From JBDWFY01 sp965275915 (lineage in GTDB: Bacteria > Pseudomonadota > Alphaproteobacteria > Rhizobiales > Stappiaceae): 64,000 bases of DNA. Position numbers and translations under genes: made by a program. The stretch lies in NCBI GenBank assembly GCA_965275915.1, contig CBDHYI010000005.1, positions 496,001 to 560,000 on the forward strand. The letters are read 5' to 3'. How positions within the stretch are numbered: position 1 is the stretch's first letter; each line of letters starts with the position of its first letter. Shown here piece after piece: positions 29,201-37,516 of the stretch. The notes under the pieces are model-generated. The model worked only from the letters and a program-made list of their open reading frames with translations, was not told the DNA's origin and ran no database searches.

Positions 29201-29736
29201 AAATCGAGAATACCGCCCCGCACGGCATATTCCCCGGTCTCGCGTACTGTTCCGCTGCGGAAAAACCCGTTTTCCTCAAGCCACCGGACAAGCGTGTCCA
29301 TCGAAACCTGATTGCCCGGTGCAAGACTAAAGACCTGCGCTCCGACCCAATCCCTGACGGGAACACGCTGCAGCGCCGCGTTAACGGTCGTTACCAGTAT
29401 GGACGATGCCTTGTCGTCCGAGCCTTCGCCGCGGGCGAGTTTGCCAAGCAGACTGAGCCGGGCAGCGACAATGGACGCGTTGGGTGAAACACGGTCATAG
29501 GGCAGACAGTCCCATGCCGGAAAAGACAGAACATCGATACCGGGATCGAAAAACCGGATCGCATCGGACACCGTTTGCATATGCTGGGCGTCACGGGCGA
29601 CGAAAACCAGGCTGACCGGTTTAGAAACCGTACTTTCCCGTGCCAGCTCCGCCAGAACCATGGCCTCCGCGCCGTCCGGAACTGAACAGAGTGTTGCATT
29701 AGTGTGTCTTTTGAAAAAGCCCTTCAGTGCTTTCAC
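26224..29736 (-). CDS. mfd: Transcription-repair coupling factor Mfd
   Basis: An 1170-residue DNA translocase that removes stalled RNA polymerase and recruits UvrA to lesions. It begins with the UvrB-homology region (PAWDCLPYDRVSPN, LVRWLEENGF). The RNA-polymerase-binding CarD-like domain is near LSEGDLVVHVDHGIGRFLGL. The RecG-like motor has Walker A GDVGFGKTE, motif II DEEQHFG, TLTATPIPRTLQL and RGRVGRSKTRAYA. The C-terminal TRCF domain closes the protein. The start is GTG at 29736. The gene is tightly followed on the 5' side by sdhE, with 30 bp between them. Confidence 0.97.
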   Translation of the reverse strand: MKALKGFFKRHTNATLCSVPDGAEAMVLAELARESTVSKPVSLVFVARDAQHMQTVSDAIRFFDPGIDVLSFPAWDCLPYDRVSPNASIVAARLSLLGKLARGEGSDDKASSILVTTVNAALQRVPVRDWVGAQVFSLAPGNQVSMDTLVRWLEENGFFRSGTVRETGEYAVRGGILDLFSPGTDAPIRLDFFGDTLESIRTFEPETQRTSGQLKQLDLVPMSETALEADTVSRFRRNYVARFGAADRDDVLYQTISDGRRYAGMEHWLPLFHDQLATIFDYVGNAPVVVDHLTGDAVNERIDQIEDHFQARHEAQNIGQTSGSVPYKPIAPEGLYLQREEWTTLIADRTTARLSPFSLPEGQGNIIELGGKAGRNFAAERAAGDVNIFDAAIRHFTELREQKKRILVACWSEGARERLAQVLADHGLANAVPVETYPAMRALPATMTALGLLGIEHGFEIGNLAVIGEQDILGDRLVRKRRRNRKASDFLTEASSLSEGDLVVHVDHGIGRFLGLKTIEAAGAPHDCLELQYHGGDKLYLPVENIELLTRYGSEETVAQLDRLGGGAWQARKSKMKKRIRDMADALIKTAAARAMRSAPIIAPPDGLYDEFAARFPYEETEDQLNTIEAVIDDLANGKPMDRLVCGDVGFGKTEVALRAAFMTAITGRQVAVVVPTTLLARQHYKTFSERFKGLPIKVAHASRLVSTRELSQTKKDLADGTVDVVVGTHALLGKSIKFRDLALLIIDEEQHFGVKHKERLKELKDDVHVLTLTATPIPRTLQLALTGVRELSLIATPPVDRLAVRTFISPFDPLVVREALLRERYRGGQAFYVCPRVADIADIRQFLAEQVPELKVAVAHGQMPPGELDDVMNAFYDGQYDVLLSTTIVESGLDVPTANTLIVHRADMFGLSQMYQIRGRVGRSKTRAYALFTVPANKTLTPTAERRLKVLQSLETLGAGFQLASHDLDIRGSGNLLGEEQSGHIKEVGFELYQQMLEEAVAQLREGGAGESEEQWSPQISIGTPVLIPEAYVPDLQVRLSLYRRLGDLIEADEIDAFGAELIDRFGTLPEEVEHLLKIVFIKGLCRKANVEKIDAGPKGIVVAFRNNIFANPPELVAYVTEQGVLGKIRPDQRVVLTRDWPDAEKRLAGAATILSKLVKISEAEQKAA

Positions 29737-29766
29737 GTCGCTTGACCCGTTCTTGCCGATGGTGAC

Positions 29767-30060
29767 TTATCGTCCGGCCGCTTCGCCTTCGTGGAACGCC
29801 AGAATATCCTGGAAAATCCCGTCCCGGACATCTTCCGGCGCGGCCTTGCGACCACTCATCCAGGCAAAGAGCTCCTGATCTCCGATTTCCATCAGGGCTT
29901 CCAGAGAATCCAGTTGGTCCTCGGTCAAAGAGACCAGACGCGCGTCGGCGAACCGTCCCAGAAGCAGATCCATCTCCTTCATGCCCCGGTGCCAACAGCG
30001 GAACAGGATGCGCCTGCGCCGGACATCCAGTTCGCTCGTGCTTAATGTCGACCCGCTCAT
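29767..30060 (-). CDS. sdhE: FAD assembly factor SdhE
   Basis: A 97-residue SdhE/Sdh5 (DUF339) protein that helps covalent attachment of FAD to succinate dehydrogenase SdhA. The hallmark RRRRILFRCWHRGMKEMDLLLG gives the RGxxE-type motif as HRGMKEMD at about residues 24-31. The C-terminal part includes LEALMEIGDQELFAWMSG. The ATG at 30060 gives the correct length; the frame stays open for 107 more codons upstream but without any family resemblance. It is divergent from recG across 217 bp, the arrangement recG / sdhE / mfd being common in Rhizobiales. Confidence 0.93.
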   Translation of the reverse strand: MSGSTLSTSELDVRRRRILFRCWHRGMKEMDLLLGRFADARLVSLTEDQLDSLEALMEIGDQELFAWMSGRKAAPEDVRDGIFQDILAFHEGEAAGR

Positions 30061-30277
30061 ATCGTCCTGTCCGTTAATCGGAGTCTCATTCCGGCTCGTT
30101 GTATACAGAGACCGTGCATTCATGTCAGCGCAAATTGTCTTGCCTGCGTGCGAAATCTGAATCGCCGGCCTTATCGAAAAGCCCGTATTGCCTGACAGGC
30201 ATGGAACATGCCAATAAACATATCGGGAGTGCCCGCTTCGCACAGCCATCACGATCATCAACCCGGGCAAAGGAACA

Positions 30278-32380
30278 ATGAGACCGCCTCTCCTGGATCC
30301 ACTGTTTGCGCCGGTTGAAAGCCTTGACGGCATAGGTCCCAAAACCGCCGAGCGCATTGCCGGCCTTGTCGGCAGGAACAACGACCAGCCTGCCCGGGTA
30401 CTTGACTTGCTGTTTCACTTGCCCGTCTCGATTATCGACCGCCGAAACCGGCCCGGGATCGCCTTTGGTCAGGAAGGGGCCGTCGTGACGTTGGAGGTCG
30501 TTGTCGATCGCCACATGCCGGTGCCGGCCAACTCGCGCGCGCCTTATCGTGTGATGGCCCATGACGATACCGGGGAAATAGCATTCGTCTTCTTCCACGC
30601 AAGACGCGACTGGCTCGAAAAAAACCTGCCGCCGGGCGAAAAGCGATATGTGAGCGGCCGGATGGAGTGGTTCAACGGACGTCCGCAGATGGTCCATCCC
30701 GATCTTATCGCAACGGAGGAGGAATTCGCGTCCCAACCGCTGATCGAACCGATCTATCCGATGACCGCAGGACTCGCCGGAAAAACCCTGCGGAAAGGCA
30801 TTGCCGCTGCGTTGGCGCGCCTGCCGGATCTGCCCGAATGGCTGGATGGTCCGTTTTGCACACGAGAGAAGTTTCCGACCTTCGCCGATACTCTGAGCCG
30901 CCTGCATCATCCGCAAGACACGGGTGATGTTACAGCAGAGTCGCTGCCGCGCCGTCGTCTGGCCTATGACGAATATCTGGCAAGTCAGGTAGCCCTTGCC
31001 ATGGTCCGGCATCACATGCGCAAACTTGGCGGCGTTTCCCGCCAGTCGTCGGGGGACTTCAAACAGAAAATAATCGCAGCCCTGCCCTTCTCGCTGACCG
31101 CCGGTCAAGCAAAAGCGCTGCAGGATATCGAAGTTGACCTGGCAGCGCCGGAACGCATGCTGCGCCTGGTTCAGGGTGATGTCGGTTCGGGCAAAACGAT
31201 TGTTGCGCTGCTTGCCATGGCTCACGCTGTGGAGTCAGGCGGACAGGCCGCGCTGATGGCGCCAACTGAAATTCTGGCACGCCAGCATTTTGCATCCATC
31301 AACCCCTTATGCGAGGCAGCAGGCTTGAGAGCCGCAGTCGTTACCGGACGCGACAGACCGCGTGTCCGGCGCGAGATCGAAGCTGCTCTGGCGAACGGCG
31401 AGATCGATATTGTCGTCGGCACCCACGCCCTGTTTCAATCCGGAACACAGTTCAACAATCTGGCGCTTGCCGTCGTCGATGAGCAGCACCGCTTTGGCGT
31501 TCATCAGAGGCTGGCCCTGTCCGACAAAGGTCGCGGGGCCGATGTCCTGGTTATGACGGCAACCCCCATCCCCAGAACCCTTGTCCTTACATATTTCGGC
31601 GATATGGACGTTTCGCAATTGACGGAGAAACCGGCTGGCAGGCAGCCGATCCAAACCAATTCCGTTTCCATCGAGCGGCTGGGCGAAGTGGTTGAGCGCA
31701 TCAAGGGCGCTATCGGCAGCGGGCAGAAAGCCTACTGGATTTGCCCCCTGGTCGAAGAAAGCGACACGCTGGACGTTGCCGCCGCAGAAGATCGCTACCG
31801 GATGTTGAAGCGGACGCTTGGCGACCGGGTCGCTCTTGTCCACGGCCGAATGACCGGTGAAGAAAAAGAACAGGCCATGGAGGCCTTCAAGTCCGGACTG
31901 GCGCGCGCACTCGTTGCGACAACGGTCATTGAAGTCGGTGTGGATGTGCCGGATGCCTCCATCATTGTGATCGAACACGCAGAGCGATTTGGCCTTGCCC
32001 AGTTACACCAGTTGCGCGGTCGAGTTGGGCGCGGCAGCCAGGCATCGCATTGCCTGCTGCTTTACAAGGCGCCGCTGAGCGGGACGGCCAAGGCCAGGCT
32101 CAACGTGATGCGGGAAACCAATGACGGTTTCAGAATTGCCGAAGAAGACCTGAAACTGAGGGGAGAAGGGGAGATTCTGGGAACGCGTCAAAGCGGCATG
32201 CCCGGTTTTCGGATTGCCGACATGGAGCATCATTCCGATCTGTTGGAGATTGCCAGAGACGACGCCCGTCTGATACTTGAAACTGATCCGGGACTGACCT
32301 CAACTCGGGGAAAATCCCTGCGATTACTGCTCTATCTGTTCAATCGCGATGAAGCAGTGCGCCTGTTGCGTGCCGGATGA
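30278..32380 (+). CDS. recG: ATP-dependent DNA helicase RecG
   Basis: A 700-residue branch-migration helicase that remodels stalled forks and Holliday junctions. The N-terminal wedge/OB domain (about 55-150) precedes the motor. Walker A is GDVGSGKT, motif II DEQHRFG, motif III VMTATPIPRTL, motif V TTVIEVGVDVPDASI and motif VI QLRGRVGRGSQ. The C-terminal TRG region includes RMTGEEKEQAMEAF. The length is normal. The ATG at 30278 has AGGAAC just upstream. It is divergent from sdhE. Confidence 0.97.
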   Translation: MRPPLLDPLFAPVESLDGIGPKTAERIAGLVGRNNDQPARVLDLLFHLPVSIIDRRNRPGIAFGQEGAVVTLEVVVDRHMPVPANSRAPYRVMAHDDTGEIAFVFFHARRDWLEKNLPPGEKRYVSGRMEWFNGRPQMVHPDLIATEEEFASQPLIEPIYPMTAGLAGKTLRKGIAAALARLPDLPEWLDGPFCTREKFPTFADTLSRLHHPQDTGDVTAESLPRRRLAYDEYLASQVALAMVRHHMRKLGGVSRQSSGDFKQKIIAALPFSLTAGQAKALQDIEVDLAAPERMLRLVQGDVGSGKTIVALLAMAHAVESGGQAALMAPTEILARQHFASINPLCEAAGLRAAVVTGRDRPRVRREIEAALANGEIDIVVGTHALFQSGTQFNNLALAVVDEQHRFGVHQRLALSDKGRGADVLVMTATPIPRTLVLTYFGDMDVSQLTEKPAGRQPIQTNSVSIERLGEVVERIKGAIGSGQKAYWICPLVEESDTLDVAAAEDRYRMLKRTLGDRVALVHGRMTGEEKEQAMEAFKSGLARALVATTVIEVGVDVPDASIIVIEHAERFGLAQLHQLRGRVGRGSQASHCLLLYKAPLSGTAKARLNVMRETNDGFRIAEEDLKLRGEGEILGTRQSGMPGFRIADMEHHSDLLEIARDDARLILETDPGLTSTRGKSLRLLLYLFNRDEAVRLLRAG

Positions 32381-32427
32381 CTATAAGCAGGCGTCTTCCA
32401 TCGGATGGACAGTGCCTGATTTGATCG

Positions 32428-33159
32428 TCAATTGACCGGCTCAATTTCCGATCGCTTCGCTTCGTCCACCAGTTCCTGTGCCTTGCTCTGATATTCAGGC
32501 GTAACAAGACCGGCGGAAATGACCAGTTTGGCCGCGTCCTCGACGGACATATCCAACTCGATAATATCTGTCTTGGGCACGAACAGAAGAAATCCGGATG
32601 TCGGATTCGGCGTTGTGGGCAGGAAAACGCTGACAAGTTCGGGATGCGGCGTAATTTTTCCCGAGACTTCTCCTTTGGTCGCCGTCGCGATAAACACAAT
32701 CGCCCAAAGCCCTTTCCTCGGATATTCAATAATCGCGGCCTTCTGAAAACTGTTGCCGCGCTGCGACAGGACGGTCTCAAAAATCTGCTTCAGGCCGCTA
32801 TAAAGATTGCGGACCAGCGGCATCCGGCCCACAACCTGCTCGCCGTAAGATATCAGTGTCCGGCCGACAAAATTTGCGGTCAAAAAGCCGATGATCGTCA
32901 AAACGACAAACGACATGACCAGGCCGAGACCGGGAACGGCAAACGGGAGATAATTTTCCGGATTATAGATGGCCGGGATAAGCGGTTTGACCCAGCTGTC
33001 GACCCATTGAATGAGAGACCATGTAAGATAGAGCGTGATGCCAAGCGGACCGGTGATGACAAGACCGGTCAGGAAATAGTTTCTCAGGCGGGTCATAAAA
33101 CCCGGCGGTCTCAGACTGTCGTCTCCGTCACTCCTGCGACGGTCTTCCTTTCGGGACAT
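32428..33159 (-). CDS. DUF502 membrane protein
   Basis: A 243-residue protein of the DUF502 family with two membrane segments: YFLTGLVITGPLGITLYLTWSLI at about residues 28-50 and LPFAVPGLGLVMSFVVLTIIGFLTANFVG at about 71-100. The conserved family parts GRMPLVRNLYSGLKQIFETVL, PRKGLWAIVFIA, VFLPTTPNPTSGFLLFVPK and ISAGLV are all present. A homologue in plants (LCV/COV) affects vascular patterning, but the bacterial role is not known. It converges with recG, with 47 bp between the stops. Confidence 0.88.
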   Translation of the reverse strand: MSRKEDRRRSDGDDSLRPPGFMTRLRNYFLTGLVITGPLGITLYLTWSLIQWVDSWVKPLIPAIYNPENYLPFAVPGLGLVMSFVVLTIIGFLTANFVGRTLISYGEQVVGRMPLVRNLYSGLKQIFETVLSQRGNSFQKAAIIEYPRKGLWAIVFIATATKGEVSGKITPHPELVSVFLPTTPNPTSGFLLFVPKTDIIELDMSVEDAAKLVISAGLVTPEYQSKAQELVDEAKRSEIEPVN

Positions 33160-33359
33160 CTAAGAAATCACCCCTTTTTTTAGGCAGCAGACACTATATG
33201 TTTGGTTTCTATCCTCTACATAGTGGTGAAAAAGCTCAATAGACAGTCCCGTTTGTGCATCTTTTATTCGCTTTTATGGTTACACGATTGCCAAACAGGG
33301 TGTGATCCATTCAAAAGTCCAATAACTCCGCAGTCTCGCTGCCTGATCAACGGAACGCA

Positions 33360-33725
33360 ATGAAACGCACGTTTTTTGCACTTCTTGGCTGGAGTTTCGT
33401 CGGCATCGGGTTCGTCGGCATATTCCTGCCGCTGTTGCCGACGACGATTTTCTTCATTCTTGCAGCGGGCTGTTTTGCCCGGTCTTCACCCAGATTCGAG
33501 CGGTGGATTCTCAACCATCCCCGCTTCGGCCCGCCGGTGAATGCCTGGCGGGACCACGGCATCATTTCGACGCGGGCAAAGATATTGGCCGTTTGCGGAA
33601 TGCTGGCAGGGTTCAGTATTTTCTATGTTTCAGCACAGCCGAATGCCGCCCTGATGCTCCTTGTCGCAGCGGTGCTTCTTGGCTGTGCGGCTTTCGTCAT
33701 CAGCCGTCCGTCTGACCAACGATAA
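33360..33725 (+). CDS. YbaN-like DUF454 membrane protein
   Basis: A 121-residue protein of the YbaN/DUF454 family. Its first half, WSFVGIGFVGIFLPLLPTTIFFILAAGCFARSSP, holds the family signature with a conserved Pro pair in LPLLPTT and Ala-Gly-Cys-Phe. The C-terminal half has two more hydrophobic segments (about 80-95 and 97-113). The segment RFERWILNHPRFGPPVNAWRDHG between them is also conserved. An inner-membrane location is predicted; function unknown. It converges with glmS. Confidence 0.87.
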   Translation: MKRTFFALLGWSFVGIGFVGIFLPLLPTTIFFILAAGCFARSSPRFERWILNHPRFGPPVNAWRDHGIISTRAKILAVCGMLAGFSIFYVSAQPNAALMLLVAAVLLGCAAFVISRPSDQR

Positions 33726-33778
33726 CGTCAGGAAACCGGTCCAATCCGCCGCTGTAATATCGTTGTTATCAGCAGGTT

Positions 33779-35620
33779 TCACTCAACGGTCACGGACTTT
33801 GCAAGATTGCGAGGCTGATCGACATCGGTGCCCATAATAACGGCCGTGTGGTAGGCAAGCAGTTGGATCGGTATTGAGTAGACAATCGGGGTTACGGTCG
33901 CCGGCATATCGGGCATGATAATCGTTTCGACCGCATCCATCGCCGCCGCTTCTGCGCCTTTTTCATCGGTTACCAGGATAATGCGTCCCTCGCGCGCCGC
34001 CACTTCCTGCATATTCGAAACGGTCTTTTCGAAAATACGGTCATAGGGCGCAATCACAACGACCGGCATATGTTCATCAATCAGAGCGATCGGTCCGTGT
34101 TTCAACTCACCTGCCGCATATCCTTCGGCATGGATGTAGGAAATTTCCTTAAGCTTGAGCGCGCCTTCCATGGCCAGCGGATAGCTGGTGCCCCGGCCCA
34201 GATAAAGAACGTCCTCGGCCTTGGCGAGAGTTCGGGCAAGCCGTTCTATCTGCGGCTCCAGTTTCAATGCCTGCACAGCATAGGCGGGAACTTCCGCCAG
34301 TGCAGCAACGAGTTTACGTTCGTCTTCCTCGCCAAGAAAGCCGCGTTGTTTGCCGGCGGCTATTGCCAGCGATGCAAGAACCGACAATTGACACGTGAAA
34401 GCCTTCGTCGAGGCCACACCGATTTCCGGCCCGGCAAAGGTCGGAAAAATAACGTCCGATTCCCTGGCAATCGTCGATTCCTGAACATTGACCACTGCGC
34501 CGATATGCTGACGGTCCGATTTGCAGTAACGCAGGCTTGCCAGTGTGTCGGCCGTTTCACCGGACTGGGAAATGAAAAGAGCAAGTCCGCCGGGTTCCAT
34601 CGGCATCTCACGATACCGGAATTCCGACGCAATATCGATGTCGACAGGCAGGCGCGCAAACCGCTCGAACCAGTACTTGGCCGTCATTCCGGCGTAAAAC
34701 GCCGTTCCGCAGGCGCAGATCACAATTCGGGAGAGATCGGCAAAGTCAAACGGCAGGTCCTGATCGATTTTCACCGTCCCAGTGCCGATGTCGAGATAGC
34801 GCGACAGTGTGTGGCCGATCACCTCAGGCTGCTCGTGCACTTCCTTCGCCATGAAGTGACGGTAATTGCCTTTTTCCGTCAGACCGGCATGGACACCGGA
34901 CTGCTGGACAGGACGGTCCACTTCCTGTCCGCTTTCGTCAAATATCGTGCTGCCCGACCGCGTCAGAACGGCCCAGTCACCCTCTTCGAGATAGCAGACC
35001 TGATCCGTAAAGGGGGCAAGCGCAATCGCATCGGACCCCAGATACATTTCGCCGGCGCCGTAACCGATTGCGAGCGGACTGCCCTGACGGGCGCCGAACA
35101 TGAGATCATCCTCGCCGGAAATCAGAATGGCCAATGCAAACGCGCCTTTTAACTGCCCAAGAGTGGACCTCACAGCGTCTTGCGCAGTCTTCCCGCTGTC
35201 GAGTTCTCTCTCTATGAGATGCGCCACAACTTCGGTATCGGTGTCGGTATGAAAGACGGCCCCTCTTCCGACAAGTTCTTCGCGAAGTTCGCGGAAGTTC
35301 TCGATAATCCCGTTGTGAACGATCGCCACCTGCGGCCGATTTTCGCTTGGCGCAATATGCGGATGGGCATTGCCGACTGTCGGCGCGCCGTGGGTGGCCC
35401 AACGTGTGTGACCGATCCCGGAAAATCCAAGCAAAGGAACGCGGTCCAGTTTCTCTTCCAGGTTGCGCAGCTTGCCTTCCGCGCGGCAGCGAACTATCTC
35501 GCCGGCTTCCAAAGTGGCGACGCCTGCAGAATCATAGCCGCGATATTCAAGCCGCTTGAGCGCATCCACCAATTGGGGTGCTACCGCAGAGTTACCCAGG
35601 ATTCCGACAATGCCGCACAT
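33779..35620 (-). CDS. glmS: Glucosamine-6-phosphate synthase GlmS
   Basis: A 613-residue glutamine-fructose-6-phosphate aminotransferase, the first step of UDP-GlcNAc synthesis for peptidoglycan and LPS. The N-terminal class II amidotransferase domain begins at the catalytic Cys2 (MCGIVGILG), with HTRWATHGAP and HNGIIENF. The two SIS domains follow, with FISQSGETADTLASLRY and YLGRGTSYPLAMEGALKLKEISYIHAEGY. The C-terminal DQPRNLAKSVTVE is intact. glmU lies upstream on the same strand but 409 bp away, separated by a mobile element. Confidence 0.97.
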   Translation of the reverse strand: MCGIVGILGNSAVAPQLVDALKRLEYRGYDSAGVATLEAGEIVRCRAEGKLRNLEEKLDRVPLLGFSGIGHTRWATHGAPTVGNAHPHIAPSENRPQVAIVHNGIIENFRELREELVGRGAVFHTDTDTEVVAHLIERELDSGKTAQDAVRSTLGQLKGAFALAILISGEDDLMFGARQGSPLAIGYGAGEMYLGSDAIALAPFTDQVCYLEEGDWAVLTRSGSTIFDESGQEVDRPVQQSGVHAGLTEKGNYRHFMAKEVHEQPEVIGHTLSRYLDIGTGTVKIDQDLPFDFADLSRIVICACGTAFYAGMTAKYWFERFARLPVDIDIASEFRYREMPMEPGGLALFISQSGETADTLASLRYCKSDRQHIGAVVNVQESTIARESDVIFPTFAGPEIGVASTKAFTCQLSVLASLAIAAGKQRGFLGEEDERKLVAALAEVPAYAVQALKLEPQIERLARTLAKAEDVLYLGRGTSYPLAMEGALKLKEISYIHAEGYAAGELKHGPIALIDEHMPVVVIAPYDRIFEKTVSNMQEVAAREGRIILVTDEKGAEAAAMDAVETIIMPDMPATVTPIVYSIPIQLLAYHTAVIMGTDVDQPRNLAKSVTVE

Positions 35621-35762
35621 GGGAGTGTCCTTTCAGCCATCCGTGGATCAAAGAAGTCGATACGATGTAGACCACGCGCGTTAGCAAATAAAAATAAAGA
35701 AGTGTTTCATTCCATGACAAAATTAATGGGGTCGAAGCTCAAGCCTCTAAATCTGGAGACAG

Positions 35763-35788
35763 CTAGGCTCAGGACCCATTAATTTCAT
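35763..35788 (+). repeat. MITE left end: CTAG duplication plus inverted repeat
   Basis: CTAG (35763-35766) followed by GCTCAGGACCCATTAATTTC and AT, the 22-nt left terminal inverted repeat. It matches the reverse complement of the right end except for A versus G at position 15. Confidence 0.8.
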
Positions 35789-36029
35789 GCCGTTCTGTTT
35801 TGAAAGAAGTATTCGAATGGAGAGAACCAGGGAGAAGCGAAGGTTGGATACCTTTGCGAGCTCTGGTTTTCTTCAGGCGGACACTTCTTTCAAAACCCGA
35901 AGGGCGAGGCATATTGTGTTCCTGACTGCGTTGGAAAGACTTGAAAACCGGACGGTTTCCTGCGCCTTTCCGCCTTGTCAAAAACAAAATCTGCTCTCGC
36001 AGAATGGATGAAATCAATGGGTCCTGAGC
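35767..36029. mobile_element. 263-bp MITE-like element at the glmU stop codon
   Basis: The element has 22-bp terminal inverted repeats, differing at one position, that begin GCTCAGGACCCATT. It is flanked on both sides by CTAG (35763-35766 and 36030-36033), a 4-bp target-site duplication like that of IS5-subgroup elements. It has no transposase and the short open frames inside are not gene-like, so it is non-autonomous. An internal inverted repeat, TTTTGAAAGAAGT at 35798-35810 with its complement at 35883-35895, suggests a folded RNA or DNA hairpin. The TAG stop of glmU is part of the right-hand CTAG. Confidence 0.8.
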
Positions 36030-36033
36030 CTAG
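36008..36033 (-). repeat. MITE right end: inverted repeat plus CTAG duplication
   Basis: This is the right terminal inverted repeat (36008-36029), reading on the minus strand GCTCAGGACCCATTGATTTC and AT, followed outward by CTAG (36030-36033). The last three bases of CTAG on the minus strand are the TAG stop of glmU. Confidence 0.8.
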
Positions 36034-37382
36034 CCGGAGTTCTTCGGATAATTCTTTTTGGCTCTGAACCGATCGGCCCAGCCGGACTTATTTTCCTGCC
36101 GCCCGCGTCCGATTCCCAAAGCATCAGCCGGGACATCCCCCGTGATGACGCTCCCCGAACCGACGATCGCTCCTTGGCCCACAGTGACGGGCGCAACCAG
36201 GGCCGAATTTGATCCGATAAAACTCCCTGCGCCAATATCGGTAAAATACTTGTCAAAACCGTCATAATTGCAGGTAATGGTTCCTGCACCGACATTGGCG
36301 TTCGGACCCACACGCGCGTCGCCGATATAGCTCAGGTGATTGACTTTGGCGCCGGTCTCTACGACGGCCTTTTTTATTTCGACAAAATTACCGACTTTTG
36401 CTCCCTCTCCGATCTCAGCGCCCGGACGCAGACGCGCGTAGGGACCGATAACCGCACCCTGCTCGACGCAAGCGCCCTCAAGATGACTGAATGCCCGAAT
36501 TCTTGCTTTTCTCTTCACGGAGACTTTTGGGCCGAAAACAACATTCTGTTCGACCACCACGTCCGGTTCAAGAGTTGTGTCATGCGAGAAGAACACCGTT
36601 TCGGGCGCAAGCAGCGACACACCGTCCATCATAGCGTTATCGCGCATTCTCCTTTGGAAAACATGTTCGACCTGAGCAAGTTGCAGCCGGTTATTCACCC
36701 CCTGCACTTCCTCTTCATCGCCCACGATAACGCCTATTTTCAGCCCCTTGGCCCGGCCGATTTCTACAGCATCCGTGAGATAGTACTCGCCCTTGACATT
36801 GCTGTTGCCGATGGCGGTCAGCAGCTCGCCGACACATGGGCCTCTGAACCCCATGATGCCGGAATTGCAAAGGGTGACCTGCCGTTCTTCAGGTGTCGCG
36901 TCCTTGTGTTCACGGATCGCGACCAGCGCTCCCTCCTTTTCCAGCAGCCGACCGTAACCTGTTGGATCCTCGGCATGAAATCCGAGCACCGCGATGTCAA
37001 GTTCCGCCGCAAGTGCCTGCCGGATGCGGATGATCGTATCAGGTGTGATCAAAGGACTGTCACCAAAAAGGACCAACACATCATCCGGCTCCTCGGCGAT
37101 AACATCTTCTGCAGCGCGCACCGCATGGGCCGTTCCAAGCCGATCTTCCTGGACGTGGACGCTGGCATCGGGCGCGAGTGTTTTCGCCATGTCCGCAACG
37201 GCCGGCATATCCGGTCCGACAACCAGCGCCAGGCGATCCGCACCGGCCTCAGTCACCGCATTCACAACATGTCCGGCCATCGGAAGACCGCCGACCGGAT
37301 GCAGCACCTTGGGCAGATCCGATCGCATTCTCGTCCCCAGGCCGGCAGCAAGAACGATGGCTAAACAGGAACGATCCGTCAT
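36030..37382 (-). CDS. glmU: Bifunctional GlmU (GlcN-1-P acetyltransferase / uridylyltransferase)
   Basis: A 450-residue enzyme making UDP-GlcNAc. The N-terminal uridylyltransferase has LAAGLGTRM near residue 11, with PKVLHPVGGLPMAGHV and LFGDSPLI. The C-terminal left-handed beta-helix acetyltransferase has many hexapeptide repeats and NFVEIKKAVVETGAKVNHLSYIGDA with GAGTITCNYDGFDK. The start is the ATG at 37382 (MTDRSCLAIVLAAG); 19 further open codons upstream lack family sequence. Its stop codon lies in the target duplication of a MITE, so insertion left the protein intact but replaced its downstream region. Confidence 0.96.
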   Translation of the reverse strand: MTDRSCLAIVLAAGLGTRMRSDLPKVLHPVGGLPMAGHVVNAVTEAGADRLALVVGPDMPAVADMAKTLAPDASVHVQEDRLGTAHAVRAAEDVIAEEPDDVLVLFGDSPLITPDTIIRIRQALAAELDIAVLGFHAEDPTGYGRLLEKEGALVAIREHKDATPEERQVTLCNSGIMGFRGPCVGELLTAIGNSNVKGEYYLTDAVEIGRAKGLKIGVIVGDEEEVQGVNNRLQLAQVEHVFQRRMRDNAMMDGVSLLAPETVFFSHDTTLEPDVVVEQNVVFGPKVSVKRKARIRAFSHLEGACVEQGAVIGPYARLRPGAEIGEGAKVGNFVEIKKAVVETGAKVNHLSYIGDARVGPNANVGAGTITCNYDGFDKYFTDIGAGSFIGSNSALVAPVTVGQGAIVGSGSVITGDVPADALGIGRGRQENKSGWADRFRAKKNYPKNSG

Positions 37383-37516
37383 TTTATCAACCCCAGATAA
37401 GGATCGGTCATCGCAGCCCGGCGGCAGTCGGGCAAGCAATATCCGCCTACGTTATTGGTCACATGAAGTATCGTTAATAAAATCATGTGAAGATTCGGCA
37501 AAGTCTTATAACGCCA

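Larger units (their letters stand above)
35621..36029. other. Gene-free gap between glmU and glmS
   Basis: These 409 bp hold no credible gene. About 263 bp are a MITE-like element (described separately). The remaining 140 bp next to glmS are AT-rich and must contain the glmS promoter or leader. A segment near 35719-35746 resembles a decayed copy of the MITE end: it shares AAATTAATGGG with it, then diverges. No glmS-ribozyme-like structure could be confirmed by eye. Confidence 0.6.

Noticed and set aside
35769..36017. 82-codon frame inside the MITE
   Set aside because: It spans almost the whole element, has no known motif, and is mirrored by a similar frame on the other strand because of the inverted repeats.
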